Of a stretch of DNA of 64,000 nucleotides, positions 24,215 through 33,879 are shown piece after piece. This DNA is from CAYFHQ01 sp964342805 (GTDB lineage: Bacteria; Bacillota; Clostridia; Peptostreptococcales; Acidaminobacteraceae). Numbering within the stretch: the stretch's first letter is position 1; every line of letters starts with the position of its first letter. Under the pieces are notes generated by a model, which saw nothing but the letters and a program-made list of their open reading frames with translations, did not search any database and was not told the origin of the DNA. The stretch covers positions 33,087 through 97,086 of the forward strand of contig CAYFHQ010000003.1 in NCBI GenBank assembly GCA_964342805.1. The letters are read 5' to 3'. Both the position numbers and the translations under genes were made by a program.

Positions 24215-26774
24215 CCTCAAGTACCTCAACTAGGCCGGTTTCTCCGTTAATCCGAACCCACTGGCCCGTTTTGAGAACATCCATGACGGAAGGTATGCCT
24301 ACCACTGCAGGAATCCCATACTCTCTGGCCACAATCCCTCCATGGGAAACGGGTCCGCCATACTCCATAATTAGGCCACCTGCCACCATAAATAGTGGTG
24401 TCCAAGTGGGGTTGGTACTCTCTGTCACAAGGATTTCTCCTTCTTCTAGGCTGGTGTCTGTCGGATCATTGACCACCCGAATACGGCCTTCCATGACACC
24501 TGGTGACAGGGGTATTCCTGAAAAGACCTTGGTTCCAGGTTGGATGACATTGGCTGAGTAAAGGGCTTCGCCTGAGTTTAGCAGCAGTCTTGGAATACGC
24601 TTCCGACCCATTTCAAGGTCATAGGTTGCTCGATTTTCTGCTACTAGAGCCTTCAGGTCTCCACCTGCAAGTAGCTGGTCCTTGGTCAGGAAGAAAAGGT
24701 CCTGGGCTTGGTTCAACTTGCCCTCTTCTACCAGTTGATCGGCATAGTCCAACATGACGCTGCGGGCAAGGTCAAGTCCTTGGACGATGTTGTATTTGGG
24801 GTACTCCCGCATCCCCGCCGCCAGGCGGAAGTTGATGATTTGGTCTTTCAACCGCTGGGCAGCCCGTTTGCCTTTTACTTGGAGGGTTGCTTGGAAAATT
24901 TCCTCTGTTAAAAGGTCCGCTTGTTGGGCCTTTCCAGCCATGTCTGCCAGGTTGCGCTTGTACATGTCGTCCTTCATAAAGCTGGCAATTTGGTCTAAAA
25001 TAAAGCCTGGTTCTTCCCGCCAACGGGGGTGGCCGAAGTCTAGTTCTGCATTGGCCCTGTGGCCATAGGTTTCCATAAAAGCTTGAATCCGAGGATGGTC
25101 CATTGTCGGCTCCTGGCCAGTCTCAACTAGTTCACCTGCTATGCGGTTCATCTCCATGGCCATTTCTACGGTGATACAGTCGGGAAAGGCCTGGGACAAG
25201 ATTCCAATATCAAACCGGTCACCGTGGAGCTTGCGCACGGCCTTCTCAATCTTGGGCTGGTTTTGCATGTCGATACAGTAGAAGCCTTGGACCTGGGTCA
25301 ACTTAAAGGCTTCCACCAGGGCTTCAAAGCAAAAGTCCAGTTTGTCCTCAAGGGTCTTTAGCTGGGGTACCCGGGCCTTCATTCTTTCCAGGTAGGCTTC
25401 GCCCAGTTGTCTCACAGTGGCATATTTTTCACTCCCGCTGAGTTTATTGGCCTGCATGACAAGAGGGATGGCCTTGAAACCATAGGAGAAGACCCCCCAT
25501 GGGATTTTGAAGCGGATGCCCTGGTGGCTGAAGGTGTAGCCATGACGGGCGACCATGTCATTCATTACGGCTTCCAGGGGAAGATCGTTGCCCGCAAAGG
25601 TTTTACCAAACTGCTTGGCCATGAAGTTCCAGGACAAGAGGTAGGTCATGTCAACAAAGATTCGGCCTGCCTGGTATTTGACGAAGCTAGCCTCTAGGGG
25701 CTTTTTCCGGTTGGTCATGATGCTTATGATGGCTGGGAACATGCCAGAAAAGACATTGAAGCCCAGGGGGGTAAAGGGTTCTTTTTGACCCAGGAGGACG
25801 GTACTGGCTGACAAGTATGCCCGTAGTTTGCCGTCTTGGTCCAACTGGTCGATTGGAAAGAGGGTTGTAATGGGCCGGGACTGGACAATATGGAGGACGC
25901 CCTCTTGGTCAAAGGCGAATTCTATGTCTTGGGGACTCTTGAAATGGTCTTCAATTTGGTTGCCCATGGCTACCAAGAGGTTCACCTGGTCACGGGTCAG
26001 GGCAGGTTGTTTCCCTTCCTCCTCAGACAAGGTCCTGGAAACAATGCCCGTCTCCCCATAGGCATAGGCCATGGCCTTCATGGCGATTCGCTCTTCCAGT
26101 ATGCTACCTGAAACCCGGTTGACCACCAGCTGGTCTGGGTTTACCTCTCCGCTGACAATGGCTTCGCCCAAGCCGAAGGCACTATTGATCACCATTTCAT
26201 GGCGGACGCCATTGATGGGATTGGCTGTAAAGGCCACACCTGAGACGGCACTGTTGATCATTTCTTGTACAACCACACCGTGGGCCAAGTGGCCTGTGAT
26301 CTCGTTTTTCTTACGATAGGCAATGGCCCGTTCATTCCACAGGGACTGCCAGCAGGTAATGACCTTGTCCTCTAGTTCCCCTTCTGTCACATTGAGGAAG
26401 GTGGTGTACTGGCCTGCAAAGCTGAGGCCTGGTAGGTCTTCGGCGGTGGCTGAAGACCGCACGGCAACCCGGCCACTGGTAATGGACTTAAAAGCATCTA
26501 CCAGGGCTTGCTTGAGGTCCGGTGACAGGGGCTTTCCAGAGAAAAGGCCATGGATTTCTGAGGCTTGTTGGCCTGGGGAAGAAGCGGAAGCCAGGATATT
26601 GTCTATTTTTTCTTGGAGTCCATGCTGGTTTACATGGGCGGAGTATACACTTGCTGGAATGACAAAGCCCTTGGGAACGGGGATGCCTGCTTGGATTAGC
26701 TTGGCCAGGTTAAAGGCCTTGCCCCCAACCTGAGAAAGGGGTTTACTTGCTAGGTCTGAAAGCCAAAGAATCAT
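24207..26774 (-). CDS. PEP-synthase/rifampicin-phosphotransferase-like dikinase
   Basis: An 855-residue three-domain phosphotransferase. The N-terminal ATP-grasp domain runs from SQVGGKAFNLAKLIQAGIPV through VRSSATAEDLPGLSFAGQY to NPDQLVVNRVSG. A middle domain of about 430 residues follows, then a C-terminal swivelling phosphohistidine domain with GGPVSHGGIVAREYGIPAVVG (His about 811). Length and domain order fit rifampicin phosphotransferases (about 868 residues) and PEP-synthase relatives without a PEP/pyruvate TIM barrel. The middle domain decides the acceptor, which cannot be read from the sequence. It starts directly after the TetR stop codon and is probably drug- or metabolite-inducible. 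Confidence 0.85.
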   Translation of the reverse strand: MILWLSDLASKPLSQVGGKAFNLAKLIQAGIPVPKGFVIPASVYSAHVNQHGLQEKIDNILASASSPGQQASEIHGLFSGKPLSPDLKQALVDAFKSITSGRVAVRSSATAEDLPGLSFAGQYTTFLNVTEGELEDKVITCWQSLWNERAIAYRKKNEITGHLAHGVVVQEMINSAVSGVAFTANPINGVRHEMVINSAFGLGEAIVSGEVNPDQLVVNRVSGSILEERIAMKAMAYAYGETGIVSRTLSEEEGKQPALTRDQVNLLVAMGNQIEDHFKSPQDIEFAFDQEGVLHIVQSRPITTLFPIDQLDQDGKLRAYLSASTVLLGQKEPFTPLGFNVFSGMFPAIISIMTNRKKPLEASFVKYQAGRIFVDMTYLLSWNFMAKQFGKTFAGNDLPLEAVMNDMVARHGYTFSHQGIRFKIPWGVFSYGFKAIPLVMQANKLSGSEKYATVRQLGEAYLERMKARVPQLKTLEDKLDFCFEALVEAFKLTQVQGFYCIDMQNQPKIEKAVRKLHGDRFDIGILSQAFPDCITVEMAMEMNRIAGELVETGQEPTMDHPRIQAFMETYGHRANAELDFGHPRWREEPGFILDQIASFMKDDMYKRNLADMAGKAQQADLLTEEIFQATLQVKGKRAAQRLKDQIINFRLAAGMREYPKYNIVQGLDLARSVMLDYADQLVEEGKLNQAQDLFFLTKDQLLAGGDLKALVAENRATYDLEMGRKRIPRLLLNSGEALYSANVIQPGTKVFSGIPLSPGVMEGRIRVVNDPTDTSLEEGEILVTESTNPTWTPLFMVAGGLIMEYGGPVSHGGIVAREYGIPAVVGIPSVMDVLKTGQWVRINGETGLVEVLEDE

Positions 26775-27449
26775 TTATTCCACCTCGTTTCGAATGAATT
26801 GATCCAGGGACTGAACGTAGTTCAAGCCAATGGTCACCAGTTGTACACTTTGTCCTGTGGTTCTCAGTTGCTGGTTAATTAACTGCTCACTGAAGGCCAA
26901 ATAGCGTTTAAAGTCCTCAGATTCGATGGGGTCTTTTGAACGAAATACCCGGCTGGCCCAGTGGTGAAACTGTAACATTTCCCGGCCCCATAGGGCTGCC
27001 AGTTCCTTGGGATAGGGAGCGTCCCAAACACCAGCTTCGTTACCTTGGAGGATTAACTGGTGATAGAAGTTTGTTGTCACCTCTTCGAACCGCCGCACCA
27101 TCTTTTGAAGTAGGACATGGTTGCCTTTAAAGGTGTAGGCCTTTTGCATGTTGGGCCATCGTTTCAGGTTGTTCTTCTTTAATTGATCTAGGCGGATAAA
27201 TGAGTCTTCAAACTTGTCTAGGATGGGGATGGAGGTGTCCGCCAGGAGGTTGTCATAATCCTCCTTGACCTGGTCCACATAGGAAAAAGTGATCACCTCC
27301 AGGATTTCCTCCTTGGACTTAAAGTGGTGGTAAAAACCACCCTTAGATGCCCCAGCTGCTTCAATGATGCCGGCAATGGTTGTCTTTTCATAGCCTTTTT
27401 CACCAAAGAGCTGAAAGGCTGCTTCGATGATTTTTTCCCGTAAGTTCAT
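26775..27449 (-). CDS. TetR/AcrR-family regulator
   Basis: A 224-residue regulator. N-terminal HTH: LREKIIEAAFQLFGEKGYEK, TTIAGIIEAAGASKGGFYHH and FKSKEEIL. The helical ligand-binding C-terminus lacks close motifs. ATG 27449 follows AAGGAGG; the open frame upstream (to 27533) crosses the operator and lacks a site. It is first gene of the operon with the dikinase and toroid genes, probably self-repressing through the palindrome at 27488-27500. Confidence 0.92.
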   Translation of the reverse strand: MNLREKIIEAAFQLFGEKGYEKTTIAGIIEAAGASKGGFYHHFKSKEEILEVITFSYVDQVKEDYDNLLADTSIPILDKFEDSFIRLDQLKKNNLKRWPNMQKAYTFKGNHVLLQKMVRRFEEVTTNFYHQLILQGNEAGVWDAPYPKELAALWGREMLQFHHWASRVFRSKDPIESEDFKRYLAFSEQLINQQLRTTGQSVQLVTIGLNYVQSLDQFIRNEVE

Positions 27450-27487
27450 GGAATCCTCCTTGCAAAGATGTTTGCAGACCATTACAG

Positions 27488-27541
27488 ACCGACGGTCGGT
27501 TTCTTTGATTTCATTGTACACCCATCCATACAATTTGTAAA
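27488..27541 (-). promoter_or_regulatory. tetR promoter and operator
   Basis: TTTACA (27536-27541), 17 bases, TACAAT (27513-27518) on the minus strand. A perfect odd palindrome, ACCGACGGTCGGT (27488-27500), lies just after the predicted start, typical of AcrR/TetR operators. Confidence 0.75.
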
Positions 27542-27564
27542 GTCAACTTGATTATTGTCGTAAA

Positions 27565-27606
27565 CTCAAAAGAAGCCAGTGACTCTATGTGTTGAAATCA
27601 CTGGCT
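27565..27606 (-). terminator. Intrinsic terminator of the alpha-glucosidase gene
   Basis: AAGCCAGTGA pairs with TCACTGGCTT, followed on the minus strand by CTTTTGAG. The T-tract is short. Confidence 0.65.
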
Positions 27607-27641
27607 TACAATATATACACCTGGAATTATTCATCCAATGG

Positions 27642-29345
27642 TCAATTTTGAACGAGATAGGCTATGGACTCATAAGGGGCCATCTGCCACTTCTTTTTCT
27701 TACTTCTGTCACCACGATGGGGGTAATTGCAAATCAAGGGTTCTTCTTCCCGCCAGGTCTGTGTGCCCATGAAGGCAAAGTCTCCAGGGTTTATCTCCTG
27801 AGTTTTATCGGTATGGTTAATCATGACCAAAAGGACTTGGCTACCCAGGGTTCGAGTATAAACAAAGAGGTTTTTCTGTTCCCTGAGGTGACGACAAAAA
27901 CGGCCTTTTACCACTAGGGGCCATTTTTTTCTCAAACGGATCAAGTCTTGATAATAGCGGAAGATTGAGTCCTCGTCTGCCCGGTCCCTAGCTGCATTAA
28001 TATCTGAAAAGTTTGGATTTACCTTAATCCATGGACTTCCTTCTGTAAATCCACCATGGGTCCTATCGTCCCATTGCATGGGGGTCCGGGCATTGTCACG
28101 CCCGTCTGCATAAATCCCCTCCATCATGGCTTCATGGCTGATCAAACCCTTGGGAACAAGGTCCTTGTAAGCATTGAGGAGTTCCACGTCATTATAGTCA
28201 TCCAGGTTGTCAAATCGCACGTTGGTCATGCCAAACTCCTCCCCCTGATAAACGTATGGGGTGCCCTTCATGAAATGGATCATGGTGGCCAGCATTTTGG
28301 CTGACTCCTTGAGGTAGCTTATGTCATCACCGTACTTAGACACTGCCATAGGCAGGTCGTGGTTGCTCCAGAAGAGGGAGTTCCAACCATCGTCTTCCAG
28401 GGCCAGCTGCCATTTTTCGAATATGTCCTTGATGACACCAAAGTCCACAGGTTTGGATTTCCACTTACCCAGGCTTTCATGGTGGAAGGCAGTCACGTGC
28501 TCAAACTGAAAGACCATGGACAGTTCCTTGCGGTCCCTGCCAGAATAGAGGGTGGCCGTCTCTGGGGTCACACTCCAGGTTTCACCTACAGTCACAGCCT
28601 GCCTATGGACAAAGACCTGGCCATGCATTTCCTGGAGTCTTGGGTGAAGTTCAGGGCCTTCCGTAGTGATTTTGCGGTCAACGTCCTTGCCAATGAGGTC
28701 GATCACGTCCATGCGAAAGCCACAAATCCCCTTGTCCATCCACCAGTTCATCATGTCATAAACGTCATGGCGTAGCGAGGGATTGTCCCAATTGAGGTCG
28801 GGCTGTTTCTTGGTGAACAAGTGGAGGTAGTAATGGCCGGTCGTCGGTTCCCACTCCCAAGCAGACCCACTGAAAAAGGAGGTCAAGTCGTTGGGTGGAC
28901 TTGGGCGTCCGTCAGCCAGGGGCTTGTCCTTGTCCCCCTCTCGCCAGATGTAATAGTCCCTGTATGGATTGTCCATGCTTTCTTTTGATGCCTGGAACCA
29001 GTCATGTTCATCCGAACTGTGGTTGACAACCAGGTCCATCATAATGCCGATCCCCCGCTTCTTCCCTTCCTGGATCAGGCGGTCCATGTCTGCCATGGTG
29101 CCAAACTCCTTGGCAATGTCACGATAATCGGATATGTCATATCCATTGTCGTCCATGGGGGATGCAAAAACAGGACTCAGCCAGATGATCCCGATACCCA
29201 GTTCCTGCAAGTAGTCTAGTTTTTCAATAATCCCGGGAATATCACCAATTCCGTCTCCATTACTGTCCTTGAAACTTCTCGGATAGATCTGGTAGGCTAC
29301 TTGGTCCTTCCAGCCATCCTTCCTTTGCCACCATGCCTCTGTCAT
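27642..29345 (-). CDS. malL: Alpha-glucosidase / oligo-1,6-glucosidase (GH13)
   Basis: A 567-residue cytosolic GH13 enzyme that cleaves alpha-glucosidic bonds of short oligosaccharides. Family regions: VAYQIYPRSFKDSNGDGIGD, MDLVVNHSSDEHDWF, nucleophile region CGFRMDVIDLIGKD, acid/base in TVGETWSV, and WSNHDLPMAVSKYGDD. The C-terminal beta domain follows from about residue 480. ATG 29345 follows GGAGGG; the longer open frame (to 29375) is not used. No transporter or regulator is adjacent. Substrate linkage (alpha-1,4 or alpha-1,6) is not certain. Confidence 0.93.
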   Translation of the reverse strand: MTEAWWQRKDGWKDQVAYQIYPRSFKDSNGDGIGDIPGIIEKLDYLQELGIGIIWLSPVFASPMDDNGYDISDYRDIAKEFGTMADMDRLIQEGKKRGIGIMMDLVVNHSSDEHDWFQASKESMDNPYRDYYIWREGDKDKPLADGRPSPPNDLTSFFSGSAWEWEPTTGHYYLHLFTKKQPDLNWDNPSLRHDVYDMMNWWMDKGICGFRMDVIDLIGKDVDRKITTEGPELHPRLQEMHGQVFVHRQAVTVGETWSVTPETATLYSGRDRKELSMVFQFEHVTAFHHESLGKWKSKPVDFGVIKDIFEKWQLALEDDGWNSLFWSNHDLPMAVSKYGDDISYLKESAKMLATMIHFMKGTPYVYQGEEFGMTNVRFDNLDDYNDVELLNAYKDLVPKGLISHEAMMEGIYADGRDNARTPMQWDDRTHGGFTEGSPWIKVNPNFSDINAARDRADEDSIFRYYQDLIRLRKKWPLVVKGRFCRHLREQKNLFVYTRTLGSQVLLVMINHTDKTQEINPGDFAFMGTQTWREEEPLICNYPHRGDRSKKKKWQMAPYESIAYLVQN

Positions 29346-29538
29346 AATCCCTCCTATACCGTCACCACATAACAACTGGCCTTCTTAGACATATGGTACC
29401 AATTCTACAAGGCTATGGGCAGGAGGTTGACAGAGTCTGTATGCTTGCACAAAAAGAAAGCCCAGGAATTGGGCGTTCCGGATCGTACAGTATAAAGCTG
29501 GTATTCTCAGCAATAACACCTTACGGGTGGCGCGTCAC

Positions 29539-30153
29539 CTATAAAATAAAACGTTCCACAAAGGTCCAGCCCAGTTTCAGGCCAAAGCCAACCAGAATGA
29601 GACCACAGAGGACATTAATGACCTTGAGGATTTTAACATTAAAGGCCTTTTTAAAAGTGGAAACTACCATGGAAACGGTCAGGAACCACATGGTTGAGGC
29701 CAAGACAACACCACCAATAAACCAAGCTCCATTCATGGCCGACAGGGTCGCCCGAAAGCCCCCCAGTAATAGGGTGCCGTCAATCAGTGCCTGGGGGTTG
29801 AGCCAGGTGACAACAAAACAGGTTCCAACCACTTGTAAGAGGGATTTGTCAAAATTCTCTTTTTGATCTTGGCCAGGGGTGGCTCGAATTAGGCCTATGC
29901 CTATCCAAATGACTGCCAGACTCCCCACACCAGTCACCAGAAGTTGCAGGATGGTGAAGTGCTCCATGACCTTGCCAATACCCCAGTAGCAGGCAAAAGC
30001 CAAAGTCACATCGAAAAAGATTATGATCAAGGCCACTTGAAGGGCACGTAGTCGATCCTTTTCTATAGCTGTATTAATCAAGTACATGTTTTGCATGCCA
30101 ATGGGGGCTACATAGGCTATGCCCAACAACCATCCCTGTAGTAAAAATCCCAT
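29539..30153 (-). CDS. LysE/ArgO-family amino-acid exporter
   Basis: A 204-residue membrane protein with about six TM helices. LysE motifs: LLGIAYVAPIGMQNMYLINT near the N-terminus, TWLNPQALIDGTLLLGG in the middle. The family exports basic amino acids. It starts 6 bases after the B3/B4-protein gene stop, so the two form an operon. Confidence 0.9.
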   Translation of the reverse strand: MGFLLQGWLLGIAYVAPIGMQNMYLINTAIEKDRLRALQVALIIIFFDVTLAFACYWGIGKVMEHFTILQLLVTGVGSLAVIWIGIGLIRATPGQDQKENFDKSLLQVVGTCFVVTWLNPQALIDGTLLLGGFRATLSAMNGAWFIGGVVLASTMWFLTVSMVVSTFKKAFNVKILKVINVLCGLILVGFGLKLGWTFVERFIL

Positions 30154-30159
30154 AGTCCC

Positions 30160-30864
30160 CTACCTTTCTATTTGCCAGGTTGGATTGTCCTTACTGGCTA
30201 TAAATCTTTTTGTTGTCCCACCCAAAAGGTGGGTGGTCAGCTGGTCTAAATGGTCCAGGGCTTCCCCTAAGACCCCTGACTGGTCCCCCTGTAGAACTTC
30301 CACAAACAGAATGGCCGAAGTGGTTTCCCCGGTGAGTTTGGTCCGGTCTGCCTCCCGCCAGTTCCAACACCGGCAAATACAGCCCCTATCGTCCTTGTAG
30401 ACCACTTCACCTGGATTTGGGGGTTGGTCAACGTCAGACCCAATGGTTTGAAAGGACTCATCCCCATCAGCCAGGGTCAGCCGCATGGGCCCATGTATGT
30501 GGTGGATGTCCTCCCCTCCACAGGGTAGATGGTGGCGCAGAGATACGGCATTGTAGATGTCTACCAAGGGATTGATAGACGGAATATCTTGTCCCTTCTG
30601 GACCCGCTTCAAGAGAGACTCAATGGATGACCGTTGCCTCTTGGGAGCACCAAACCACTTGTAGGCCTCCCGCCAGGCCGTAAGTTCACCCAAGTCCAAG
30701 AGGGCATCCCCTTGAATCCGTTGGCCGGTGTCCTTAACGGCTTCCGACAAGATATAACGGGCTTGGCTTGACCCTGTTTGATTGTCTAAGTTGTCAACGA
30801 CTAAAATCCCCACTTGGGCATGGGGAAACCGGTCAAAAATTCGCTCATCCACTTCAAATAGCAT
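30160..30864 (-). CDS. B3/B4 domain protein (PheRS beta-like tRNA-editing fold)
   Basis: A 234-residue stand-alone B3/B4 domain: SIESLLKRVQKGQDIPSINP and LVDIYNAVSLRHHLPCGGED are the family core, then GEVVYKDDRGCICRCWNWRE. In PheRS this fold edits mischarged Tyr-tRNA; free copies have no proven role. ATG 30864 follows AAGGAGG. It is paired with the LysE exporter, which hints at handling of an unwanted amino acid (inference). Confidence 0.9.
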   Translation of the reverse strand: MLFEVDERIFDRFPHAQVGILVVDNLDNQTGSSQARYILSEAVKDTGQRIQGDALLDLGELTAWREAYKWFGAPKRQRSSIESLLKRVQKGQDIPSINPLVDIYNAVSLRHHLPCGGEDIHHIHGPMRLTLADGDESFQTIGSDVDQPPNPGEVVYKDDRGCICRCWNWREADRTKLTGETTSAILFVEVLQGDQSGVLGEALDHLDQLTTHLLGGTTKRFIASKDNPTWQIER

Positions 30865-30934
30865 GGAAGCCTCCTTTTTCATCTGGCTTCATTGTAGCAG
30901 ACCCAATGATCAACGTACCCATCCAAAAGAGGAC

Positions 30935-30970
30935 AAATAAAAACCATCCAAACTTGGTCGCTTGGATGGT
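30935..30970 (-). terminator. Intrinsic terminator after mocR-type gene
   Basis: ACCATCCAA pairs with TTGGATGGT, followed on the minus strand by TTTTATTTG. It separates the regulator gene from the B3/B4-LysE operon. Confidence 0.8.
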
Positions 30971-31045
30971 GAACTTCACATACGCTTTGGAACTACTATG
31001 CTTCATCTATCGTCGTCTTCAGATCGTGTCCTGCACATCGAATGC

Positions 31046-32497
31046 TTATGCCTGGGAAAGTTCCCGAATACAGTCAGCCAAAATCGGTAGGCCATGACGA
31101 ATTTCCTCCTCGTCAGCATAGGCATAAGACAAGCGGATGGCCTGGGTGTCTCCATAGTCATAGATATTACCTGGATTGATCAAAATACGATCCTCCAATA
31201 GACGCTGGAAGAGCCTCTGCTGGTCAATGGCCTGGTTCAACTGGAGCCAGACGTAAAAGCCGCCACTTGGTCTTGACCAGGTCGCCAGGTCTGAAAAACG
31301 GTTCTCTAGGATAGAAAGAACCAGGTCCCGTCTCTTTATCAGGGCCCTTCTTAACCTTTTTTGGTAGGTCAGGTGGTAGCCATCCTCCAACCACTTGGCT
31401 GCCACCAGTTGGGAAAGGGAGCTGGCCCCATAATCGGTTTGCATTTTTATATCCCCCAGGCGGTCCACAATGGGTTGAGGGCCCACGACCCACCCAATCC
31501 GAATGCCCGGTGCATAAGACTTGGACAGGCTGCCAATGTAGATCACATTCCCTGAGGTGTCCATGGCCTTGAGGGGGATTGGCGGTTCCTCGTCCAACCA
31601 AAGGTCCCTGTAGGCATCGTCCTCAATGATGGGCAACTGGAGCCGTCCTGCCAACTCCAGCAGGTCCCTTCTGCGTTCCAAGGGCATCAGGACCCCGGTG
31701 GGATTGTGGAAGGTGGGTATGGTATACAGGAGGTTTGTTCCTGACTTTTTCATTCGTTTTTCGAGATGCCCCAGGGATATACCCCAGTCATCCATTTCAA
31801 TCCCGTCCAGGCGCATACCAGCAGACTGAAAGACATTCAAAGACTTCACATAGGATGGTCGTTCTGTATAAATCGAAGAGTTGGGCTGGAGAATACTCCT
31901 GGCAATTAAACTAAAGGCTTGGAGAGACCCGGACACGATCATGATCTGGTCCACGGGGACATCCATGCCAAACCGCTTCAAATCGGTGGCAATGGCCCGG
32001 CGAAGGCGGATGTTACCCTTGGGTTCTTCATAGCCCAAATGGGTGATTTCCTTGGACACGGCCTCCATGACTTGGGCCATTAGGTCCTTGGGGAACAAGG
32101 CCGGTGAAGGCTCACCAGTCCCCAAACGAATGATATCCTCGGTGAACTCTAAGTGGTTGATCTGCTGGATCATCCATTGGTTGGGGGCATGGATCCCCTG
32201 GTCGATATAGGTCGCCCAGTCTGGCTGGGCACTGGAGGTCAAAAGAGACCATGAGTTGTTGACCACAAAGGTCCCCTTACGCCCTCTCCCTTCCAATAGC
32301 CCCTGGGCTTTCAGGTCGTCAAGGACCGTGACCAGGGTACTCCGGTTGACCTGGAAGGCTGTAGCCATTTGGCGTTCTGGAGGCAGCTTGGTTTCCAGGG
32401 GCCAGTCCCCCTTGGCTATCCGGTCTAACATATATTGTTTGATCTGGTCCTGCAAGGTGGCAGGATGGTTTCGGTCTGGTTTCCACTGAATATGCAT
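31046..32497 (-). CDS. MocR-type regulator (GntR helix-turn-helix + aminotransferase domain)
   Basis: A 483-residue PLP-dependent regulator. The N-terminal winged helix is LPPERQMATAFQVNRSTLVT to GRKGTFVVNN; a fold-type I aminotransferase domain follows from about residue 105, with the PLP lysine in IGSLSKSYAPGIRIGW. Known members (PdxR, GabR, EhuR) control vitamin B6 or amino-acid genes; the target here is unknown. The B3/B4 and LysE genes downstream are candidates although a terminator intervenes. Confidence 0.93.
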   Translation of the reverse strand: MHIQWKPDRNHPATLQDQIKQYMLDRIAKGDWPLETKLPPERQMATAFQVNRSTLVTVLDDLKAQGLLEGRGRKGTFVVNNSWSLLTSSAQPDWATYIDQGIHAPNQWMIQQINHLEFTEDIIRLGTGEPSPALFPKDLMAQVMEAVSKEITHLGYEEPKGNIRLRRAIATDLKRFGMDVPVDQIMIVSGSLQAFSLIARSILQPNSSIYTERPSYVKSLNVFQSAGMRLDGIEMDDWGISLGHLEKRMKKSGTNLLYTIPTFHNPTGVLMPLERRRDLLELAGRLQLPIIEDDAYRDLWLDEEPPIPLKAMDTSGNVIYIGSLSKSYAPGIRIGWVVGPQPIVDRLGDIKMQTDYGASSLSQLVAAKWLEDGYHLTYQKRLRRALIKRRDLVLSILENRFSDLATWSRPSGGFYVWLQLNQAIDQQRLFQRLLEDRILINPGNIYDYGDTQAIRLSYAYADEEEIRHGLPILADCIRELSQA

Positions 32498-32529
32498 ATG
32501 AGCCTCCTCCCCTTAGTATACCAATGGGA

Positions 32530-32563
32530 AGAAAAAACCGCCAAGCAATCTCTTGCTTAGCGG
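32530..32563 (-). terminator. Intrinsic terminator overlapping the HD-CHAD stop codon
   Basis: CGCTAAGCAA pairs with TTGCTTGGCG, followed on the minus strand by GTTTTTTC. The stop codon of the HD-CHAD gene lies within the 5' arm. Confidence 0.85.
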
Positions 32564-33831
32564 AATCTGAGTTTCAAATGAAAGAGGTTGGTCCTTAGGT
32601 CCTTTCGCTCTTTTTTCTTCCACTGGACAAAGTGGTGGTCTAGCTTGATACCTTGCTTTTCTGACAGAGTTAGTTTTCCTGAGTCGACCAGGTCCTCAAT
32701 GAGGGCCTTGTTAACCTCGCGATCGTGCCAGGTCCCCAACTGGTCATGGAGGGTACGAATTAGAAGGGTGTCTTCCTCCCCAAGGGTCAAGAGGCCAAGG
32801 GCAGTTAAATACTTAATCCGCTTGCCGGCAATTCGAACCCGGTGGAGGCTGTCCACATCCTTTATGTCACTAGCTGCAACAGCCCCTGTATAGTCATCAA
32901 ACTTGTCTTCCAGGAGGATAGGACGACCTTCTATGGCTTTTATGAAGGGAGCAACCAACGGCTCTAAGTCCCCTACACGATCCCTTTGGCCCGTTCTCTT
33001 GATCCACTGGTAGAGGCGGATTCGCTCGGACTCCAAGAGGTCTTCTAGGTATTTCTTCAGGGCCTTGAGCCCCTTAACCCCTTGCAGGGACTGGAGGAGT
33101 ATATAGCTTTCTCTGGACACTTCTAAATGCCTAAAAATCTTCTTAAGGGGCTTTTCAATGGCTGCTAGGGTTTGGCTTACACGGGTCTGACCATCATCAT
33201 AGAGCCAAAGTAGGGACCGGACCTTGCGGATATGAACCCGGGTGTCATGGACCCAGTCGGCCGTGATATCGTCTGGCGTTTGTACTTGCAGTTGGTCAGC
33301 GACCGCATCTAATAAAGCCTGTAAGATTTTCTGTGGTTGAAGGTCCTCGGCCACTTGGAAACTGGCAGGGGGCTCAAAGGCCCATTGGCAGCGCAGGGCT
33401 TCATAGACGTCCTCGGGTATGCCATTGGCCTCGTCTCTGTGGGCCAGGGCGTCGGCGTCCTTGATCAACTCGGCATAATAGCCATGGACCTTTTTCTTCT
33501 GGTTATGGACGGCAATGGCGTTGGTGATCAAGTCGATAGTGGCCATTTTCAAGCCCACTTCCTGTAAGAATTTTCTGCTGAGTTTGGCCCCTGTCAGGGC
33601 GTGGGGCTTGCCAATAATCCCGTATTGAATGCGGGCATAGTCGTGGAGGAGGGCAATGGTTTGGGCCAAGGAAACGTCCAGCCCCCTGGACTCTGCCAGG
33701 GCCTTGGCATGGCGCTCCACACCTGGAATATGGAAGGTGTCATACAGGGTATATACGGAGTCTGGGAGGAGTCTTGCGATCTCTCCTCGGATGACTCGAA
33801 GTTGTTCTGGGCTTACTGCTGATTGAGTCAT
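32557..33831 (-). CDS. HD-domain and CHAD-domain fusion protein
   Basis: A 424-residue cytosolic protein. Residues 1-150 form an HD phosphohydrolase domain of the YqeK type (HIPGVERHAKALAES, LLHDYARI, ELIKDADALAHRDE). From about 180 to the end comes a CHAD domain: WVHDTRVHIRKVRSLLWLYD with the basic helix, and LHRVRIAGKRIKYLTALGLL. CHAD binds polyphosphate; YqeK-type HD domains hydrolyse diadenosine tetraphosphate. The fusion suggests a polyphosphate-linked stress enzyme (inference). ATG 33831 follows GAGGTGA. Confidence 0.88.
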   Translation of the reverse strand: MTQSAVSPEQLRVIRGEIARLLPDSVYTLYDTFHIPGVERHAKALAESRGLDVSLAQTIALLHDYARIQYGIIGKPHALTGAKLSRKFLQEVGLKMATIDLITNAIAVHNQKKKVHGYYAELIKDADALAHRDEANGIPEDVYEALRCQWAFEPPASFQVAEDLQPQKILQALLDAVADQLQVQTPDDITADWVHDTRVHIRKVRSLLWLYDDGQTRVSQTLAAIEKPLKKIFRHLEVSRESYILLQSLQGVKGLKALKKYLEDLLESERIRLYQWIKRTGQRDRVGDLEPLVAPFIKAIEGRPILLEDKFDDYTGAVAASDIKDVDSLHRVRIAGKRIKYLTALGLLTLGEEDTLLIRTLHDQLGTWHDREVNKALIEDLVDSGKLTLSEKQGIKLDHHFVQWKKKERKDLRTNLFHLKLRFR

Positions 33832-33879
33832 AATATCACCTCGTACTTTCTTCATACCCCATTGGGACTTGTTGCCACA

